Positions 1-7,008 of a DNA stretch of 9,846 bases are shown here, in pieces. The DNA lies in contig LOES01000127.1 of NCBI GenBank assembly GCA_001515955.1, positions 1 to 9,846 of the forward strand. The letters run 5' to 3'. Position 1 is the stretch's first letter, and every line of letters begins with the position of its first letter. This DNA is from Clostridia bacterium BRH_c25 (GTDB taxonomy: Bacteria; Bacillota_A; Clostridia; Lutisporales; Lutisporaceae). The notes beneath the pieces were generated by a model that saw only the letters and a list, made by a program, of their open reading frames with translations, had not been told where the DNA came from and did not search any database. Made by a program: the position numbers and the translations under genes.

Positions 1-736
1 TATTGGTATCCGGTTCTGTAGTATCGAAGGAACCGCTATCTGTGATTGGTGAGTAACTTCCGGGGTTCTCCTTTTCATTCACAGAGCTTGCAATGTCCAA
101 CATTTTTGCAAAGGCAGCCCTATCAATAAAATCATCGGGGTTGAACTTGCCGTTTACATCTCCGCTGGCATTTACAATACCATTCTTAATCAAAAACTCT
201 ACATAGGGCTTATACATCGTAGGAATATACATAGAATCCTTAAAAGCCAGCACAACCGGAGGTGCATCCTTGTCAACCTTCACTCCGAAAGCCAATCCGA
301 GATATTTGGCAACATCCTTTTTGGTAGCATTCGGGTTTCCTGCAAAAGCACTTACATCAAAATCGGAAATAATACCCTGTCCCAAGCAAAAAAGCACTGC
401 ATCTCTTGCATATTCAGGAACTTTGAATTTTTCTATAACGCTTGTCTGGTACTTTTCCTCCAATTGTTCCATATTTATATCCTTTTCCCGATTAAACATC
501 CGTGATATACTTACTAATGCGTCATAGTTCTTAACATTATCCCCCGGCTTGAACTGGGTTTCTGAAACGCCGCCCATCAAGCCCTTGCTGTAAACGCTGA
601 TGATATGCTGCTCTGCCCAGTGACCATCTATATCGGTAAACTTTGAAGTATTGTTATCTGCATAAGCAACACCGGTTACTGCAAATAGTAGTGCGAACAA
701 AACAACTGCTGCTTTAAATACTTTAAAATTTTTCAT
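1..736 (-). CDS. Secreted SLH-domain protein, N-terminal 245 residues (3' end outside window)
   Basis: An open frame runs from ATG at 736-734 to the left edge without a stop. An AGGAGGA ribosome site lies just upstream on this strand (741-746 on plus). Residues 1-26 form a signal peptide (Lys-rich start, hydrophobic VVLFALLFAV core, cleavage after AYA). Three SLH-like repeats follow, at about residues 33-81 (FTDIDGHWAEQHI, then QFKPGDNV), 108-152 (YARDAVLFCLGQGII) and 165-217 (YKPYVEFLIKNGIV, GKFNPDDFIDRAAFAKML). Residues 220-245 are Ser/Thr/Pro/Asp-rich and look like a linker into an unseen C-terminal part. In known families, SLH triplets bind pyruvylated secondary cell-wall polymer and hold proteins on the Gram-positive surface, so an exported, wall-attached protein is the likely role. 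The effector function is not visible. The gene is divergent from the S-layer gene at 1360. The SLH call is confident; full length and function are unknown. Confidence 0.9.
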   Translation of the reverse strand, partial: MKNFKVFKAAVVLFALLFAVTGVAYADNNTSKFTDIDGHWAEQHIISVYSKGLMGGVSETQFKPGDNVKNYDALVSISRMFNREKDINMEQLEEKYQTSVIEKFKVPEYARDAVLFCLGQGIISDFDVSAFAGNPNATKKDVAKYLGLAFGVKVDKDAPPVVLAFKDSMYIPTMYKPYVEFLIKNGIVNASGDVNGKFNPDDFIDRAAFAKMLDIASSVNEKENPGSYSPITDSGSFDTTEPDTN

Positions 737-762
737 CTTATCCTCCTATTTTCTTCTTTATT

Positions 763-778
763 ACAGAATATATTCTGT
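763..778. promoter_or_regulatory. 16-bp perfect palindrome upstream of the SLH gene (possible operator)
   Basis: ACAGAATA is followed directly by its reverse complement TATTCTGT. The palindrome sits 27 bp upstream of the minus-strand start codon at 736 and just outside its ribosome site. The spacing suits a dimeric-regulator site over the promoter or transcript start of that gene. No regulator is known for it, and no good -35/-10 pair was found to place it precisely, so the operator role is inference. Confidence 0.4.
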
Positions 779-825
779 GGAAGTTGCACAAATCCTGCTT
801 AAAAAGGTAAAAGCAACAAAAAAAA

Positions 826-900
826 CAGAATGACACAAGTTGAACTTGTCATCCTGAACGTAGTGAAGGATCTAAGATTCGACCCAGGCTCAGAATGACA
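826..900. repeat. Dispersed hairpin repeat, copy A (diverged), with a partial second end
   Basis: The unit at 847-900 starts TGTCATCCTGAACGTAGTG and ends GGCTCAGAATGACA, so its ends are near-perfect inverted repeats. It matches the ends and left half of copies B (6847-6904) and C (6949-7007), but its middle has diverged. Directly left, 826-835 repeats the right-end sequence CAGAATGACA. Together with the left end this gives an extra hairpin (ATGACACAAGTT at 830-841 against AACTTGTCAT at 843-852, one bulge). The arrangement suggests a truncated neighbouring copy. Such TGTCATTCTGA-ended palindromes are typical intergenic REP- or MITE-like elements; no protein is encoded. Confidence 0.75.
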
Positions 901-1132
901 TAGGCAAGAATTCGTAGGAGATACTCAGCCGGAAGGCAGTTATTGTTCAAAAATGGGACCAGCCTATGTCACAAAACTGTAATGAAACATCCAAGCTGAT
1001 ACGTACGTCAAATTAATGCAGCAAGAGAAAAAACAATTGCAGCAGGAAGAAAATTATGACGTATTCTTTTTAACTCAATGGTTAACATATTGTTTTTACA
1101 TAATTCTTTATTACAGTTTCATATATATTCCT

Positions 1133-1161
1133 GTTACACGCGTATTACACTTGTTTACAAT
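1133..1161 (+). promoter_or_regulatory. Candidate sigma-A promoter for the S-layer gene
   Basis: GTTACA (1133-1138, 4 of 6 to TTGACA) is separated by exactly 17 bases from TACAAT (1156-1161, 5 of 6 to TATAAT). A transcript starting near 1168 would carry a leader of about 190 nt before the ATG at 1360. Long leaders are common for highly expressed S-layer genes. The -35 element is imperfect, and AT-rich sequence yields chance matches, so confidence is moderate. Confidence 0.4.
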
Positions 1162-1341
1162 ACTGTTACGCTAGAAGGAATAGTGAATTCTGTGTAGAAT
1201 TATGTTGACCATGTGAAGAATTTAATCAATTTTTTCCTACAGCCTGGAAAGGGGGTGCATAGTATAGGTATAAGTAGAATAGTTGATCAAAGACAAGCTA
1301 GTACATGCACAAATAACCAAACCAAAACTAAAAAGATTTCT

Positions 1342-1348
1342 AAGGAGG
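1342..1348 (+). promoter_or_regulatory. Ribosome binding site that sets the S-layer start at 1360
   Basis: AAGGAGG lies 11 bases before ATG 1360 and is a near-ideal Shine-Dalgarno sequence. The frame stays open upstream to a GTG at 1213, but the 49 extra residues are polar and carry no signal. Starting at 1360 puts a clean signal peptide at the N-terminus. This decides the start. Confidence 0.85.
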
Positions 1349-1359
1349 AAATAACACGT

Positions 1360-4300
1360 ATGAATAATAAGAAGATACTTGCTCTTCTATTAGCGTTTGC
1401 GATGATGTTTTCAACAATAACAACGGCATTCGCTGATACAACAGCAACAATCGGCGCAGATGCCGAGGCACTTAAGACTATCGATGTTCTTCGCGGTGAT
1501 GATGGTGGAGTAACATCAGAGTATCTTGCAAAAGAAACAACAAGAATGCAGGCAGCTATAATGTACTTAAGACTCAAGGGTCTTGAAGACGAAGCAATGG
1601 CATTCACAGGAACAGATAACTTCACAGATGCCAGCACAATGACTTGGGGCGAAGGTAAAGCAATAATGGCTTACCTTAAAGCTAATCCACAGCTCGGCTG
1701 GGTTGGTGGAGACGGCGGAAAATTCGAGCCATTTGCAACAATCACAGTTAACCAGTACTACAAGGTTATGCTCGAAGCTCTCGGCTACAAGCAGAACACT
1801 GCTGAAGTAGTAGGAGACTTCACTTGGACAGAAGTTATGGAATTCGCAGCTTCAAAGGGCCTTGTAAAGCTCGCTGAAAACACTAAATTCACAAACAACG
1901 ATTTAGCAGTAGCTACAGTTGAAGGTTTAAAGACAAACGTTAAAGAAACATCAACAACTCTTGTAGCTTCAATGGTAGAAGCAGGAATGATCAACAAGGA
2001 TGCAGCTATAGCAGCCGGCCTTTATGAAGACGTTACAACTACAGATGCAAAAATTACCGAAGTTAAGGCTATTGCCAATGACAAAGTAGAAGTAATATTT
2101 GATTCAGCAGTTGCAAAAGCTTTCGCTGAAAAAGCAGCTAACTACAATGTTGTAGTTAAGGGTTCAACAACAGCACTTGAAGTTAAATCAGCAGTTGCAG
2201 AAAGCGATTCAATAGTAGTTATTGAAACAGCAGCTCAGAATGCAGGTACAGCTTACACATTGACAGTAGGAGAAGTATCAATCAACTTTACTGGTATAGC
2301 TAAAGTATCCGGCGCACCGGAAATTGATACTGCAAAGAGCATAGACACTGACACAGTAGAAATAGTATTCACAAAAGCTATGGACAAAGCTACGGCTGAA
2401 AATGTAGCAAACTACACTTTCGACAAGGGAGTAACTGTTAAAAGTGCAGAGCTCTGGACAAGCCAGGATGACACAAGAAAAACAGTTAAGCTTACAACTG
2501 AAGGTATGAAGACAAACAACATCTACAAGCTTACAATACAGGATGTTAAATCATCAGACATGGTTGCTATAAGAACTGTAACAAAGAGCATGGCTGGAAC
2601 AGCTGATACAAAGGCTCCTACAGTTAGCGGCAACGTAATAGTTAAGAACAACCAGAGAATAATCCTCAACTTCTCAGACGCACACGGTATCGACAAGGCT
2701 ACAGCAGAAAACATTGAAAACTACTCAATAGACAACGGTCTTGTAATAACAGGTATAGTTGCAAAAGATGAAGTTGATGACGACTATGGCTACTATGATC
2801 AGGTAGAAATCAGCACAGAGCCAATGGAAGTCAACAAAAGATACACATTGACAATTGAAAACCTTGCTGACGGATCAGTATCAAAGAACGTTATCTCCAA
2901 GGCTATAACAAAGCAGTTCGGCGGTATGTCTGCTGATACTACAGCTCCTAAGACAGGCGCAATAAAAGTGTATGGTGATTCAATGGTTGAAATAGCATTC
3001 ACAGATACTAACAGAATGGATGCTGCAACATTGACAGATGTAAACAACTACACATTTGACAACGGTTTACAGGTTCTCAAGGCTGAAATCGTAAGACCTA
3101 CAAAGCCTGATACAGATCTCGGAAAGACAGTTGTATTGACAACATCCACTATGGATACGGCTACAACTTACAAAGTAACAATTGAAAACATCGCCGACGA
3201 ATTCGGCAATGTAATTACAAAGGTTAACAACAGAAGCATACCAAGATCACAGGGTGCTGATATAAAGCCACCAACAGTAACTAAGGTTGTATGGACCAGC
3301 CTCACACAAGTTAAAGTGACATTCGATGAAAGACTTGATGTTAATTCAGCAAATGATCCTGCTAACTATGTACTGAACAACAACCTTGGAGCAGTTCTTA
3401 AGGCAGAAGTTTCAGCTAGTGACGATTACAAGGTAGTTAAGCTTACAACAGCTACTCAGGCAACAAACAAGAACTACACAATCACTATCAATGGAGTTAT
3501 GGACAGACTTGGAAATCCTGTAGTAAATGCAAAAGCATACTTTACTTCACAGGTAGACGGAGCAGATACAGCTATACCTGAAATTGAAAACATCTATGCT
3601 CCAAACGACAGAGAAATCAGAGTAACATTTGATGAAGCGGTAGTTGTAACACCAGCTGTTGCACCTGCTGTAAACATGACAATCGACGGTGCAGCATTTA
3701 CAGCTGATATAGTTGGATTAATTGATGACGAAACTACAGTTATATTAAAGACAAGTGCAGCTATGAACACAAATGATGAAATAACTATAACAGCACTTAA
3801 CGGAATCAAGGACAAAGCCAACAATGTATTCAAAGTAGATGCTGACGATAAGCCAACATTCTACGGATCAGATGTAGCAGCAGATGCAGTTGAAGTTTCA
3901 ACTAAGGATCAGCTTAATGTAAGAACTCTTCAGTTCACATTCACAGGCCCTATAAAGCTGGCAAACGGTTCAATGACCGGAACAATAACTGCTAATGGAA
4001 CAACCTTTGATGCATATGTTGATGAAGATGCTGATCTCAGCACAACACCAACTACAAATGAAGAATTATCAACATTGACACTTGTTAAGCAGGGTTCCGG
4101 CGTATTGCCATATGATACAACTTACAAATTCGACTTCAGCACAGCATTAAAGGATTACCTCGGAAATGCAGTAGCTGATGAAGATGTTGACTATGCAGGT
4201 TTCACAGCTTATACAACATTACTTGAAGACAAAGATGATCCTGCAATCGACTATGTTGAATCAATAAACACAAAGACAATCAACGTAGTATACAATGAAG

Positions 4301-5073
4301 AAATCGCAGCTTCAGCACCAGGCTCATACGAAATCAGAAAGAGCGATGGAACAGCTTCCGGCGCAACAATCTCAGCAGCTGTTGACAGTGACGACAAGAA
4401 CATCGTTAAGTTGACTCTTGGTGGAACATCTCTTAAAGCCGGTGATGTTTACACAATTAAGCCAAAGACCGGCGCTAAGGACATCGCAGGCAACACAGCT
4501 ACAGTTAAGGACATTTCCTTTGACTTTGTAGCATCTGCAGTAGTAACTACAGATTACATCAAGGGTGTTGCTATAATAGACGGCAGAACAGTAGAAGTAA
4601 GAACAACAAAGAGTGTAAGCTCAGATGATATAACAATCAAAAATTCTAAAGGCGATGTAATTCAGGTAACTCCAGGTACTGCAGTAAGCGGAACAGCAGT
4701 TAGATTATCCTTGAATGAAGCGCTTTTGGATGACAAAACTTATACAGTAGAAGTTAACGGACTTTCCGGAAACTACAGCTTCACAGGTATCGTTGTAGAC
4801 GGCGGTATAGATGTGACTAGCAACCTGGTAACCTTCAGCGGCTGGAACACTACAGACTTTGTAGTAACAGTTGTTTACGGCGGCAACACATACTATACAG
4901 CAGTTGTAGGCGATGATATCAGTACTGCAACATTATACCCAACAGCTGTTGACGCAGCAGATGGAACAAATGGAACAGCATTTGCTACAGTAGTAGGCGA
5001 TAACAACTACATGGTAGAAGTATACAGAGCAAACGGAACAGCACCAATCTACGGTCTTGAAATCACACAGTAA
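1360..5073 (+). CDS. Large S-layer / SLH surface protein with about nine Ig-like repeats
   Basis: This encodes a 1,237-residue secreted protein. Residues 1-25 are a signal peptide ending AFA before DTT. Residues 30-222 form a degenerate SLH region: about 35-75 (TTRMQAAIMYLRLKGL), 88-143 (FTDASTMTW, GWVGGDGGKFEP, YYKVMLEALGY) and 154-222. The rest is a chain of Ig-like beta domains, each opening with a strand such as KVEVIF, TVEIVF, VKVTF or TINVVY, with many followed by an AxNY-type motif. Openings fall near residues 228, 328, 428, 528, 646, 748, 845, 968 and 1067, a period close to 100. The last 90 residues, rich in Gly, Tyr and Val, differ and may form an assembly or tip domain. I see no cysteine and many acidic residues, as in S-layer proteins. 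The gene uses a narrow codon set (ACA, GCA, GTA/GTT, AGA), suggesting high expression. Likely role: wall-anchored structural surface-array protein. An adhesin or scaffold is the alternative. Tandem TAA TAA stops end it. Confidence 0.88.
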   Translation: MNNKKILALLLAFAMMFSTITTAFADTTATIGADAEALKTIDVLRGDDGGVTSEYLAKETTRMQAAIMYLRLKGLEDEAMAFTGTDNFTDASTMTWGEGKAIMAYLKANPQLGWVGGDGGKFEPFATITVNQYYKVMLEALGYKQNTAEVVGDFTWTEVMEFAASKGLVKLAENTKFTNNDLAVATVEGLKTNVKETSTTLVASMVEAGMINKDAAIAAGLYEDVTTTDAKITEVKAIANDKVEVIFDSAVAKAFAEKAANYNVVVKGSTTALEVKSAVAESDSIVVIETAAQNAGTAYTLTVGEVSINFTGIAKVSGAPEIDTAKSIDTDTVEIVFTKAMDKATAENVANYTFDKGVTVKSAELWTSQDDTRKTVKLTTEGMKTNNIYKLTIQDVKSSDMVAIRTVTKSMAGTADTKAPTVSGNVIVKNNQRIILNFSDAHGIDKATAENIENYSIDNGLVITGIVAKDEVDDDYGYYDQVEISTEPMEVNKRYTLTIENLADGSVSKNVISKAITKQFGGMSADTTAPKTGAIKVYGDSMVEIAFTDTNRMDAATLTDVNNYTFDNGLQVLKAEIVRPTKPDTDLGKTVVLTTSTMDTATTYKVTIENIADEFGNVITKVNNRSIPRSQGADIKPPTVTKVVWTSLTQVKVTFDERLDVNSANDPANYVLNNNLGAVLKAEVSASDDYKVVKLTTATQATNKNYTITINGVMDRLGNPVVNAKAYFTSQVDGADTAIPEIENIYAPNDREIRVTFDEAVVVTPAVAPAVNMTIDGAAFTADIVGLIDDETTVILKTSAAMNTNDEITITALNGIKDKANNVFKVDADDKPTFYGSDVAADAVEVSTKDQLNVRTLQFTFTGPIKLANGSMTGTITANGTTFDAYVDEDADLSTTPTTNEELSTLTLVKQGSGVLPYDTTYKFDFSTALKDYLGNAVADEDVDYAGFTAYTTLLEDKDDPAIDYVESINTKTINVVYNEEIAASAPGSYEIRKSDGTASGATISAAVDSDDKNIVKLTLGGTSLKAGDVYTIKPKTGAKDIAGNTATVKDISFDFVASAVVTTDYIKGVAIIDGRTVEVRTTKSVSSDDITIKNSKGDVIQVTPGTAVSGTAVRLSLNEALLDDKTYTVEVNGLSGNYSFTGIVVDGGIDVTSNLVTFSGWNTTDFVVTVVYGGNTYYTAVVGDDISTATLYPTAVDAADGTNGTAFATVVGDNNYMVEVYRANGTAPIYGLEITQ

Positions 5074-5087
5074 TAAGCTCTAATACT

Positions 5088-5119
5088 AAGGCAGTGCATT
5101 AATGCACTGCCTTTTCTTT
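5088..5119 (+). terminator. Palindromic intrinsic terminator after the S-layer gene
   Basis: AAGGCAGTGCATT (5088-5100) is followed without a gap by its exact complement AATGCACTGCCTT (5101-5113), then TTCTTT. This is a 26-base perfect palindrome 14 bases after the stop. It lies between convergent genes, 25 bases beyond the end of the TPR gene on the other strand. It may serve both, though the T-tract is better on the plus strand. Confidence 0.85.
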
Positions 5120-5138
5120 ATTCTTTATCAGCTTTCAG

Positions 5139-6686
5139 CTATCTTACGATACTCACTATAAATCCATCTACTTTTATCTCTTCCCCGGGCTTTACCTGAA
5201 GGCTGAAGGTTAAATTTGATGAGTCTTTAGGGACTTCTATACTTAAGCTGTATTGTCTCCACTTATAATCAGGACTGAAATTGTCATATGCATAGTATAT
5301 CTGATCCGCCTTGACTCTTAACCTGGTAATAAGCTGAGCATCTCTTGTAATTTTCCTTGCATAAAATTTTACATTAATTGTCTTACCCTTCAGCTGTTTG
5401 CTCTCAAGCAGAGAGCTTAAATCTGCCCAAATACCTTCAATGTTATTAGAATTGTTATTGATACGCAATGAATTGGCAGCATCTATAAAGTCCTTTCCTC
5501 CCATAACTTCCGTCTCAATATTATTTCTTCCCCAAACCACACCGAATCTATCCGTAAAACCTTTTGTACTAATCTGGAAGTCTGTTTCAAATACCTGCTC
5601 GTATACAGCATATATATAATACTTGCAGCTTTCCAACAATCCCTGTACCGGCTGACTCTTCTTGCTTGCAATAAAATCCTTTATCTGCTTTTGGCTGATG
5701 ATTTTATTCTTGGCTTTAACTTTGTTATCATATTTAAGATTCAACGACACATCGTAGTCATTCTGCTCTTCAATTTTAATGGAAAACTCATCTCTTGCAC
5801 TGGTATATATTTCTCTGCCTTTGCTTTTTACGGTCCAGGTCAGATTCTCTATAAGATGATACGGATCCATTTCAATTCTATCATATTTGCAGTATAGCCT
5901 ATTTACACCATTTGTGCTGGCAATACGGGTGTCAAAATCAATATCCACCTGCATTTCCTCATCTTCAATGATGAAGACATCCCTGGCGTCCTTTAGCTTC
6001 AAAGCAATAAGCAATTCCTTTGATAGCTTTTCTCTTACGGCTTTGTCCGGAAAAAGCTGATTTACCTTGATATTCAGCAGTACAGGATCTATTGCATAAT
6101 CTCTTGTGATATTGCCTTCTTCTTTTATAGCTGCAATATAGTATTTGACAGCATCCTCATATTTTTTACCGCTTTCATATACTCTTCCCAGGTTATAATG
6201 AAACTCCACCGCCGGCAGTATTGCAATCGCTTTTTTCTGATAGCTTTCAGCCATAGACGGATTTTTTGCCAGGTATGCACATACTGCTGCATTGTTATAT
6301 GCTACTGCATCATTGGTATTGTAGTTTGTAGACTGTATGAAGCTGTCGGCAGCCATATCATACAACTCCATAGCATAATTGCACAATCCGAGCTTGAAAT
6401 ATACTGAAGCCTTTTGCTGCTTGCTTATTGTCTTTAGATTCGTCAGCCTCAGGTACTCACTCTGGGCATCCTTGTGATTTCCCTGATCGTACAGTTCATC
6501 TGCTTTGAGCAGCATGACAGGGAAAGTAAGTTTAACAATATCGGGGGGATCAATGGTATTTATTTTTTTGCCGGTTTCAGCCAACCCAAAAAATTGTGTG
6601 GATATATTAGCTGTAGATATCAGTAATATAAGTACGAGCACGAATATTGCAGTTTTTTCAAAGTTAAGCTTGAACAGTCCCCTCAC
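5139..6686 (-). CDS. Membrane-anchored TPR protein with beta-rich C-terminal half
   Basis: This encodes 515 residues from a GTG at 6686. Residues about 11-31 are strongly hydrophobic (TAIFVLVLILLISTA) and form a signal anchor or signal peptide, so most of the protein lies outside the membrane. About four TPR units follow at 56-88, 92-125, 126-159 and 160-191, with typical patterns such as YNLGRVYESGKKYEDAVKYYIAAIK; these helical pairs bind protein partners. Residues 245-330 look like an Ig- or PKD-like beta domain. Residues 365-515 (GKTINVKFYARK, YKWRQYSLSIEVP, FSLQVKPGEEIKVDGF) resemble a beta-sandwich of the carbohydrate-binding type, which suggests glycan or cell-wall contact. No catalytic motif is seen. 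The gene is convergent with the S-layer gene and has its own candidate promoter. An envelope-assembly or scaffold role is inference. TPR and membrane calls are good; the C-terminal assignment is tentative. The exact start is uncertain because AGGGGG abuts the GTG. Confidence 0.8.
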   Translation of the reverse strand: MRGLFKLNFEKTAIFVLVLILLISTANISTQFFGLAETGKKINTIDPPDIVKLTFPVMLLKADELYDQGNHKDAQSEYLRLTNLKTISKQQKASVYFKLGLCNYAMELYDMAADSFIQSTNYNTNDAVAYNNAAVCAYLAKNPSMAESYQKKAIAILPAVEFHYNLGRVYESGKKYEDAVKYYIAAIKEEGNITRDYAIDPVLLNIKVNQLFPDKAVREKLSKELLIALKLKDARDVFIIEDEEMQVDIDFDTRIASTNGVNRLYCKYDRIEMDPYHLIENLTWTVKSKGREIYTSARDEFSIKIEEQNDYDVSLNLKYDNKVKAKNKIISQKQIKDFIASKKSQPVQGLLESCKYYIYAVYEQVFETDFQISTKGFTDRFGVVWGRNNIETEVMGGKDFIDAANSLRINNNSNNIEGIWADLSSLLESKQLKGKTINVKFYARKITRDAQLITRLRVKADQIYYAYDNFSPDYKWRQYSLSIEVPKDSSNLTFSLQVKPGEEIKVDGFIVSIVR

Positions 6687-6717
6687 CCCCTATGCGTTTT
6701 GCGAAGCATATATTAAT

Positions 6718-6746
6718 ATTGTATTACAAAAATACAAAACCTGCAA
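6718..6746 (-). promoter_or_regulatory. Candidate promoter for the TPR gene
   Basis: Read on the minus strand, TTGCAG (6746-6741) and TACAAT (6723-6718) are separated by 17 bases. The -10 is a 5 of 6 match; the -35 is 3 of 6. Transcription would begin near 6711, about 25 bases before the GTG at 6686. Spacing and position are right, but the -35 is weak. Confidence 0.45.
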
Positions 6747-6766
6747 TTAATTTACATAATGTATCT

Positions 6767-6794
6767 TTTACTTTATAGTATAGAATTATATAAT
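6767..6794 (+). promoter_or_regulatory. Candidate promoter for the export operon
   Basis: TTTACT (6767-6772, 4 of 6) lies 16 bases before a perfect TATAAT (6789-6794). It is back to back with the TPR promoter and points to the operon at 7097. The leader would be about 295 nt and would contain both hairpin repeats B and C. A closer but poorer candidate is TTGAAA (7027-7032) with TATAAA (7053-7058), whose 20-base spacer is too long for an ordinary promoter. Confidence 0.4.
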
Positions 6795-6846
6795 AGTAAG
6801 GTACATTAGTGAAAAGGCTGCATAAGATAACATCTTTTGGGGTATC

Positions 6847-6904
6847 GTCATTCTGAACGCAGTGAAGAATCTTCTAAAGATACTTCGCTGTCGCTCAGTA
6901 TGAC
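6847..6904. repeat. Dispersed hairpin repeat, copy B
   Basis: This 58-base unit starts GTCATTCTGAACGCAGTG and ends CGCTCAGTATGAC. The two halves are inverted repeats along nearly the whole length (AGTGAAGAATCTT against AAGATACTTCGCT inside), so the RNA would fold into one long imperfect hairpin with a short loop. It is about 90% identical to copy C. Non-coding; REP- or MITE-like. Confidence 0.85.
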
Positions 6905-6948
6905 ATTTGTACCGCTTTCAATTTTGTCTTGTTGAGAATTTCAGAATC

Positions 6949-7007
6949 GTCATTCTGAACGTAGTGAAGAATCTTTCTCAAAGATACTTCGCTCCGCTCA
7001 GTATGAC
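6949..7007. repeat. Dispersed hairpin repeat, copy C
   Basis: This 59-base unit has the same orientation as copy B and begins 45 bases after it. The arms GTCATTCTGAACGTAGTG and CGCTCAGTATGAC enclose AGAATCTTT-CTC-AAAGAT. The sequence just before it, TTCAGAAT (6940-6947), is an exact complement of ATTCTGAA (6952-6959), offering an alternative hairpin with the left arm. A T-tract at 7015-7020 follows eight bases after the unit, so the RNA hairpin could act as a weak terminator. Confidence 0.85.
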
Positions 7008-7008
7008 A

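Larger units (their letters stand above)
901..1359. other. Intergenic region and long S-layer leader without a convincing gene
   Basis: No gene with a ribosome site was found here. Positions 901-1080 hold nothing clear apart from a weak 52-codon frame starting at 1016. Positions 1090-1170 are AT-rich with phased TTACA motifs and the best promoter candidate for the S-layer gene. Downstream, AATTCT (1186-1191) and AGAATT (1196-1201) form a small hairpin. GTGCAT (1255-1260) can pair with ATGCAC (1305-1310), closing a larger loop in the leader and leaving the ribosome site at 1342 free. These structures are weak and may be chance. Confidence 0.5.

Noticed and set aside
270..527. Plus-strand 85-codon frame
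   Set aside because: It is antisense to the SLH protein gene, which has a signal peptide, ribosome site and domain matches; the frame has no ribosome site or recognisable motif.
826..900. Intrinsic terminator at copy A
   Set aside because: The hairpin is real but lies upstream of both divergent genes and lacks a following T-tract on plus; the A-run at 819-825 gives a T-run on minus, but no gene ends there.
1287..1637. Minus-strand 116-codon frame inside the S-layer gene start
   Set aside because: Its hydrophobic Ser/Ala/Val-rich product is what antisense reading of the Thr/Ala-rich S-layer codons gives; same for the antisense frames at 1785-1997, 2523-2714, 2799-3047 and 3594-3833.
5398..6750. 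Several plus-strand frames and one minus-strand shadow frame across the TPR gene
   Set aside because: They are antisense or out of frame to a 515-codon gene with clear TPR repeats, and have no ribosome sites.
6847..7007. CRISPR array or tandem riboswitch from two similar repeats
   Set aside because: There are only two units here, each is an inverted repeat along its full length, and a third copy sits elsewhere, which fits a dispersed REP-like element.
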